A stretch of DNA of 64,000 nucleotides from Luidia sarsii. Its lineage: Eukaryota > Echinodermata > Asteroidea > Paxillosida > Luidiidae. Under the pieces are notes generated by a model that saw only the letters and a list, made by a program, of their open reading frames with translations, was not told the DNA's origin and did no database searches. Shown here one piece after another: positions 58,867 to 64,000 of the stretch (position 1 is the first letter of the stretch; every line of letters starts with the position of its first letter). The stretch lies in assembly GCA_949987565.1 (NCBI GenBank), contig OX465116.1:14600909-14664908 (forward strand). The letters run 5' to 3'. Both the position numbers and the translations under genes were made by a program.

Positions 58867-61800
58867 GGGGAGAGGGAGAGGGAGAGGGAGAGAGAGAGGG
58901 AGAGGGAGAGGTGGAGGGAGAGAGAGAGGGGGAGGAGAGAGGGAGGCTAGAGAAACTGGAAGACAGGCAGAGAAGTAGGGAGGAAGAGGCTGAGAGAGGG
59001 ACAGTTGGAGAGAGGGCTAGAGGGAGAGGCAAAGGAGAGAGGGAGAGAAAAAGGAGAGAGGATAGGATAGAGGGAGAGCAAAGGTGAGGAGAGTTGAGAA
59101 GGAGATGGAGAGGTTGAGATGAGGGAGAAATGTTTCACGGTTTATAGTCATATAGGTTTACTCACCGAAAGTCTACGTCCGTGCGTTTTGTAACATTTTC
59201 AGGCATCGAAGCAGACGTGGAGTCGCAGGAGCGAATCCTGTACAGCAAGAAGGCAGAAATCTCGCGTCTTGAGCAGGAGTTAGTCAAACAGCAGATGCTG
59301 ATTGTCGGCTGCGTGAAAGGCATCCAAAGAGACTTCAGGTTAGTCTCCAAATCAGCCGCGGTATCGATTCTATACAGAGCCAGAGATCGGAGACAGAGTC
59401 AGAGCAACGGAGAGCCAGACAAAGGCACACAGAGACAGAGAGGCAGAGACAGAGAAGGACAGACAGAGAAAGAGACGGAGACTGAGAGGCCGAGACGGCA
59501 TGACACAGAGAGAGACAGCCTGCAGAGAAACAGAGAGACAGTGAGACAAAGAGACAGATAGAGAGAGTATTAAGACAGAGTATTAAGATAGAGAGACTGA
59601 GAGAGACCGAAAGAGAAAGACAGAGGCAGACAAAGACTGAAAGACAGAGTGACAGGGACAGAGACAGAAAGAGAAAAACAGAGACAGAGAGGGACACAGA
59701 GACACAGACACGGACAGAGACACGTCTCACCAACGTTCATCCCGAGCTAGTCGAGGCGAGGATAGGTCCAGTTCCAATCCTCACTCGAGCTCAGGGTCTG
59801 AAGATCAGGCCGTCTCGCACTCCCCTCCCCCTCCCTCCCCTCCCTCCCTCTACGCGAGTATTGGTAATAACTGTGGAGATGGGACTCTCCCTCGCAGGAT
59901 CATGGGAGAGAGGCAGGAGAACAGGCGGCTACGCAAGGACGACATGCCCAAGATGAACGCCATCTTGGACGCCATCGTGAGCGGAGCAAGAGAGGGGAGA
60001 CTGGAGATCACCAAGGCCGACCTACCCTTGCACTACATCGCCCTTCAAGAGGTAAGAAGGAAGAACAAGAAGGTGAGAAGCACGGGGAAAGATACAAGTC
60101 CACCCGAATGGACGTGGTGTTTTGTCCAAATCTCGGCTAGTGCTTCTGTAGAGCCAAAGTTGTGGTAAACTTGGCGCCATGCCTCCAATATGAAATTCAG
60201 TTGTCACAAGCCTCTCCGCGAAGCAAAATGGCAGCGGTGTTTCACCAATGCATAGGCGCTTCCAGTCTATCCTCAGGCGCGCGGCCATTGCCGTGGGGCG
60301 CCCTCTATATTCGCGGACCGTTAATCGGGATGTCACGGGTTCGCCTGTATCCAATGGCAAGACGGCAAACTCGAAGGGGCAGATTTGCGGCCACAAGCAA
60401 GTCACGTGGTGGGTGACTTGTCAGTGTTCGGTCAGCTTCGCCGGTCTACCCCGGCTGGCTGTGACGTCATCACCCTTAACCCAGCCAGACTGAGAGCAGG
60501 GTCACTGGTGATGGAGGGGGGGGGTCTGGTACTGCGATTCTACCCGGCTAACACTATGAACATCTAAACCGTGAAAATGGGGTGAAAATGTAATTTAGCC
60601 GCGAGAAGAAAATTCACCGTCTTTTCACCCCTATTACATAGCACACAGTTAGCCAAATCATTTTCACGGTTTTTTCACCAGTGGTCTCCAAGGCCACATT
60701 CCCTGGTGGTAAATGGCTAGAGGCAATTTAGAAGTTTCTGGGAGTGACAGTTACAAGGACACCATACTGTACCTCTACGGGGGCTGGTGGTCCCTACTGG
60801 TAATTGAATTAGCCATTTCCAAGGCTGGAGCCTGCCACCCTAGATATTTACGGGGTTTTTTTGGTCTCTTTAGTGACCTGAAAATGTCCTTATCAGGTCA
60901 GAGAAGCGATTATTTTCACGGTGAATTCGCTGTAAAATGCAGCGTGAAATCACAGTGACTTTTTAGTTTCACGGCGAACTGACATTTTCACCCCATTTTC
61001 AAGGTTTAGATGTTCATAGTGTAAGCTTATCGAACTCATCTGTTATAAAAAAAAACCAGAAGAGGAACACGCCAAGTGTCTCAGTGAAGTTTGCCAGTCG
61101 GGAACCTGCCTTTTCCTTCGCCTCTTTCATCACTTCCTCTCACGCCGGAGCCATCATTTTGGGTGACAGTTTGGGCGCGTACGAGGGACGAGTTGTCGTC
61201 GAATACCTTACAAAGACAAGGTCGGTAATGCAGTATTGATTTCTGGGTTTTTTCTTCTTGTCACTTTCATTTCACAGGATCTTGTGGCATATCCGGGCAG
61301 GAAGATTTCAAGGCCGGGGTGAGTTAATTAGCGGGCACTGATTACGGGCTATGTAAATTATATGCAAATTATAAGCAGACCAATATGTGTATATACATAT
61401 TACTTTGTAAATATGCATAATTATGTACATACTGTTATTGATATGTGCATATTAGCATGCATTACATGCATATATGTGACCCGCCACAGCGACATGAGGA
61501 ATATCCCACCAAAACACCTTTCGAGTAAACAACGCCTGAAGTCAAAGTGTCTTCTCAATCCGATAAAAAAATCATTTCTTTTTTGGGGTATTTTCGGAAA
61601 GTTAATGTATCGGAGGATATTATGTCCAAAGGATTTTTGCCGAAATCCGTCTCTAAATGTTGAAAAAAAACGAGGATTTCGGGGGAGTGTTTGTGTACTG
61701 TTTTCATGAAAATGTAAAGTTCCTGCCTTTTTGAATGGCCGCTTTCGAGGAGTTAGAATGGCGCTGCTATAATTGTGTCTGGTACCAAATGAACGAGCAA

Positions 61801-63437
61801 AGTCCCCTTGTACTGTTTACAACAAAGTTCACACGGAAATAATTTTGATATCATAATTTTGAAAGCTCATGGTATACTCTTTCACATCATTAGAAAATCT
61901 CAAAATCTCAAAAGTGGGGGTTATTCCTCATTATTATGCTGTGCCGCGCCTGGTCACATATTCATATTGATATGGATAACTTGCACATACATGTATATTA
62001 TACAAACTAATATTATTTGCATTGTAATATGTATATTTTCATAGTAATGTACATAATTGCATAGCAATATGTATAACTGAATATCATTGTGTACACATTT
62101 GCATGTAAATGGGATATACATAAATCATGGTATATGTTAATGCATATACATGGGGTGTCATGGCATTGCCGTACTTCGGCTGGCTGCTTGCTCAATTATC
62201 CCTTTTTTACCAAAAATGAGAGGGCCTGATGTTTCGATCCTAGCAGGACCTTTGGGAAAGGTCCTGCTAGGATACCGCGTTGCGTCACAGATATAACACG
62301 ACGTTTGCTTCGAGGAGAATATAATGGAATGACCTTCCTCAAAGGAATTCGGCACTTTGCCTTTGAGAAAGGTCCTGCCAGGATCGAGGTGGATCTACTA
62401 TAAGTCGGTATAGATTGCCTGCACCGGCGGCCATCTTTGGGGCCTAGTCTTTGTTCCTCTTGGATAGGCAAGAGTGTACTCTTTGTACCTGCATTGTCAC
62501 TGAATTTTAATAACAGTAGAAGGGCCCAAAGATGGCCGCCGGTGCAAGCGATCTGTCACTGACGGGGTAGGACTAATATAATTACCCATCTAATTGACCC
62601 GATTCGTTTGTATTGCTTTATCGGTATATCTCAGCATGCTGGCACCGGTGATAAACCGTCATCTGGAGGTCATTGGTGATTCGCCGGTCTCCTCTCCGGT
62701 GAGCAGCCCGCCTGGTAGCCCCAAGCTGCCCCGGCGCGTCCCACCCTTGGCCCTGCCCCAGGCCGGCACCCCGGGCCCCTCTCTCAGCCCGCTGCCCCCG
62801 AGCCTGACCGGCCCCGTGCCCTCCCTAGTCGCAGCAGCAGCCGGCGGCGCCAAGACGAGGTCCAGCGTCTCTCCCGTTCCTCCGTCCGGCCCCAGGACGC
62901 GAATCTCCGTGGACGAGCTGATCACCACAACCACCACCGCCACCGCCGCCGCCACCACCGCGTCGCCGGTCGGCCCCGGTGCAGCGGTCGCCGCCCGCGC
63001 CCCCTCCAGCGCTGCGGGTCGCCGGCCCCGCAACGCCTCCGTCAGCTGCGCCCCTCGCTCCCCGTCCGTCCTGAATCGGCGGCCTCGGACTCTCTCCTCG
63101 CCCGCCCCGCCGCCGCCGCTGGCCGAGCTCAGACATCAGCCGCCGATCAGTCCGAGGGAGCAGGCGTTCCTCGCGCCCCGCCAGCCGGCCGCCAGTCCGC
63201 ACACGACCGTCGCCGGCATGGCAACCTCTTCCTCCACCTCCACCTCCAGCTCCACCTCCTCCTCCTCCGCCTCCTCCTCTCCGTCCTCCTCCACGTCGCC
63301 GGTCAGGAGGGCAAGGGGATCCCCGAGACATCAGGCGGACAGCGGCAAGGGCGAAGGGTCGGCCTCGAGCGAGACAAACGGGAAAGCCAAGGCCAAGAGC
63401 GCTGTGACAGGGACGGGACAGTTGAGTCTTGATAAAG
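51460..63437 (+). CDS. Coiled-coil protein with Ser/Pro-rich tail (unrecognised), partial
   Basis: Exons: 51460-51653, 53685-53837, 55909-55963, 56605-56743, 57787-57940, 58213-58279, 59203-59338, 59898-60051, 61278-61318, 62635-63437; all GT-AG and in phase, and the last is phase 1 so the gene continues past the window. From ATG 51483 there are about 624 residues. The order is a helical start ([20 protein letters not shown]), a charged coiled coil ([67 protein letters not shown]), [20 protein letters not shown], then a low-complexity tail with many SP sites. The 5' end is uncertain: ATG 51483 has G at -3 and +4, but the frame is also open to an acceptor-like CTCCCAG at 51459. I do not recognise the family; cytoskeletal or centrosomal roles are common for such layouts but not shown here. 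Confidence 0.78.
51676..52201. mobile_element. Foldback/MITE element, family C (copy 3)
   Basis: Ends AAAGCCCCTACACAACATTT and the inverted TGTTGTGAAGGGGGCTTT. Long arms pair through TAGCATCCATAC, ATATGCATGAAATAGCACAC and the CGGAACAGTACGGCGTTGA region. It sits just inside intron 1 of the coiled-coil gene. Confidence 0.82.
51752..53353 (+). repeat. 801-bp near-perfect tandem duplication
   Basis: Copy 1 is 51752-52552 and copy 2 is 52553-53353, in direct order and essentially identical by eye. Each holds most of the family C element plus about 350 bp of flank (CATATCTGGTTTTTTTCCAG, CAGAGGCAGTTTGAAAG). The matching 95-residue frames in both copies come from the element and are not genes. Confidence 0.93.
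53568..53650 (+). mobile_element. tRNA-derived SINE (family 1)
   Basis: GGCATGGATAGCCCAGATGG and the intact B box CGGGTTCAAGTCCCGG, ending GGTCAAA. It stops 35 bp before exon 2 of the coiled-coil gene. Confidence 0.7.
54415..54745. mobile_element. Foldback family A, nested double copy
   Basis: Two pairs of arms: one around 54440-54520, the other 54557-54745 with internal AGGACCTTTCTC repeats. The full right end is TCAGTAAGCAGTTTGCAACA. Confidence 0.75.
54928..55042. mobile_element. Short inverted-repeat element
   Basis: The arms ACAAGTCGTCATGAAGATAT, then TATCTTGCCAAG, pair with TTGGCAAGATAATATCTTCA at the right. The spacer is about 50 bp. Confidence 0.65.
56033..56430 (-). mobile_element. 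Two tRNA-derived SINEs (family 1)
   Basis: 56033-56157 and 56293-56430 each carry, on the - strand, an A-box-like AGCTCAGACGG or degenerate form, then GTGTTCAAGTCCC or decayed forms, and CAAAGACTAGTTGA. They lie in the intron before exon 4 of the coiled-coil gene. Confidence 0.65.
56953..57655 (+). repeat. Purine-rich ~85-bp minisatellite
   Basis: GAGAAACTGAGAGGTA recurs at 85-92-bp steps with GAGAGAGATGGATGGAGATA and AAAGAGAAAAGGAGAGAG between. Purine on the sense strand of the host gene. Confidence 0.88.
57990..58095 (-). mobile_element. tRNA-derived SINE (family 1)
   Basis: On the - strand: GGGCTGGATAGCTCAGATGG and a decayed B box (GGGTCCAAGTCC). Confidence 0.65.
58307..59130 (+). repeat. 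(GGGAGA)n array grading into (GA)n
   Basis: About 48 pure GGGAGA hexamers (58310-58597), then mixed GA, GGGA and GTGAGA repeats to about 59130. It starts 28 bp after the donor of exon 6 of the coiled-coil gene. Confidence 0.95.
59381..59724 (+). repeat. (GAGACA)n low-complexity array
   Basis: Degenerate GACAGA/GAGACA repeats starting about 40 bp after the exon 7 donor; again purine-rich on the sense strand. Confidence 0.9.
60552..61021. mobile_element. Foldback/MITE element, family E (copy 2)
   Basis: Ends CACTATGAACATCTAAACCG and the inverted GGTTTAGATGTTCATAGTG, 19-bp nearly perfect. The interior matches 26053-26522. Confidence 0.8.
61473..61961. mobile_element. Foldback element, family D (copy 3)
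   Basis: The left end is TATGTGACCCGCCACAGC and the right end CTGTGCCGCGCCTGGTCACATA with a short insertion. Inner arms are shared with 49327-49792. Confidence 0.75.
62412..62553. mobile_element. Short foldback element, family F (copy 2)
   Basis: The arms GCACCGGCGGCCATCTTTGG and GATGGCCGCCGGTGCAAGCG give a near-perfect hairpin. It ends about 80 bp before exon 10 of the coiled-coil gene. Confidence 0.75.
62635..63437 (+). CDS. Ser/Pro/Thr/Ala-rich exon of the coiled-coil gene
   Basis: An 803-bp GC-rich exon. It begins [20 protein letters not shown] and continues with PGSP, PSGP and [10 protein letters not shown], then Thr/Ala runs, [19 protein letters not shown] and a serine tract. It is probably disordered, with many candidate proline-directed phosphosites. 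The donor GTAAGA leaves one base of the next codon. Confidence 0.78.
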
Positions 63438-63659
63438 GTAAGATGTCATTTTGCTCTCCTCCATGCACTCTGTGTCACACACGCTGATGTGGTGTTTTCA
63501 TCTTCTGTACATTGCATCGGTGGCCGGCAGTAGACAATAGCCAATTGCTGCCATTCATCGCTCATGTTTTACGTGCACGGCTTGCCTATTGCTGTGGTAT
63601 TTTGAGGCACATGAAAGCGAATGATGTTTTGTGGCCGTTTGCTTGTTTATCGGTGTGAT

Positions 63660-64000
63660 GTCTGCTTGCGTTTTGATTCCCATTTGCTAGCTATTTTATT
63701 TTCTTGCTATTCTGCTTGCTATTTTTGCTTAGTTGTTATTTTTGTCCCATTCGCTTACTATACGCTCTCTATTTGCTCACTATTCTTTAGCTATTTGCTC
63801 ACTATTTTGCTTCCTATTTGCTTGCTATTTTGCTCGCTATTCGCTTGCTATTTGCTTTCTAGGTGTTCGCTATTCGCTTTATATTTGCTCGCTATTCGCT
63901 TTATATTTGCTCGCTATTCGCTTTCTATTTCCTCGCTATTCGTTTGCTATATGCTTTATATGTGCTCGCTATTCACTTGCTATATTATTTTGCTCGCTAT
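63660..64000. repeat. Degenerate TTTGCT(C/T)GCTATT tandem repeat
   Basis: Units of 12 and 24 bp such as TATTTGCTCGCTATTCGCTT repeat to the end of the window. It lies in the intron after exon 10 of the coiled-coil gene; 63438-63660 shows nothing recognisable. Confidence 0.8.

Noticed and set aside
56846..59087. Ser/Leu/Pro-rich and Glu/Gly/Arg-rich frames
   Set aside because: Translations of intronic purine arrays; exons of the coiled-coil gene account for the real coding sequence.

Overview
The window is intron-rich animal nuclear DNA. GT-AG introns of roughly 0.3-3 kb separate short exons of conserved single-copy genes, and the sequence between is packed with foldback (inverted-repeat) elements, tRNA-derived SINEs, LINE tails and tandem repeats. 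The proteins resemble vertebrate orthologues closely and the repeats look like those of a marine invertebrate deuterostome (echinoderm, hemichordate or amphioxus type). That placement is a judgement; I cannot fix the species.

Layout. (1) 1-4427, + strand: the 3' part of a trimethyllysine/gamma-butyrobetaine dioxygenase gene, best matched to TMLHE, four exons to the stop. (2) 4428-8234: intergenic foldback elements and a LINE remnant. (3) 8235-10112: a 52-bp minisatellite rich in CCCTAA, which runs into the last codons of (4) TTC14 on the - strand (ATG at 19510, stop at 10080-10082). TTC14 has an S1-like domain, three TPRs and a very long Ser/Arg-rich terminal exon. (5) 21071-39792, + strand: a complete 23-exon COG7 gene (756 codons before the stop, all splice phases consistent), head-to-head with TTC14. 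(6) 39793-51459: intergenic, with foldback elements and GA-rich and GGGAT arrays. (7) 51460 to beyond 63437, + strand: ten exons of a coiled-coil protein with a Ser/Pro-rich tail that I do not recognise.

The genes are unrelated in function: carnitine biosynthesis, an RNA-associated TPR protein, Golgi tethering, and a coiled-coil protein. What links them is tandem repetition that has captured exon edges in three of the four. In COG7 a 54-bp unit holding a complete 3' splice site plus the first 18 nt of exon 20 is repeated 17 times. In TTC14 the last codons and stop resemble a 52-bp unit combined with telomere-like CCCTAA motifs. In TMLHE an 87-bp unit spanning the exon 3 donor is doubled. I regard this as the most interesting signal in the window.

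At least six foldback families are present in several copies, plus one short element with the 9-bp target duplication and long terminal inverted repeats expected of a Mutator-like element. Several satellites appear to have grown from pieces of these elements.
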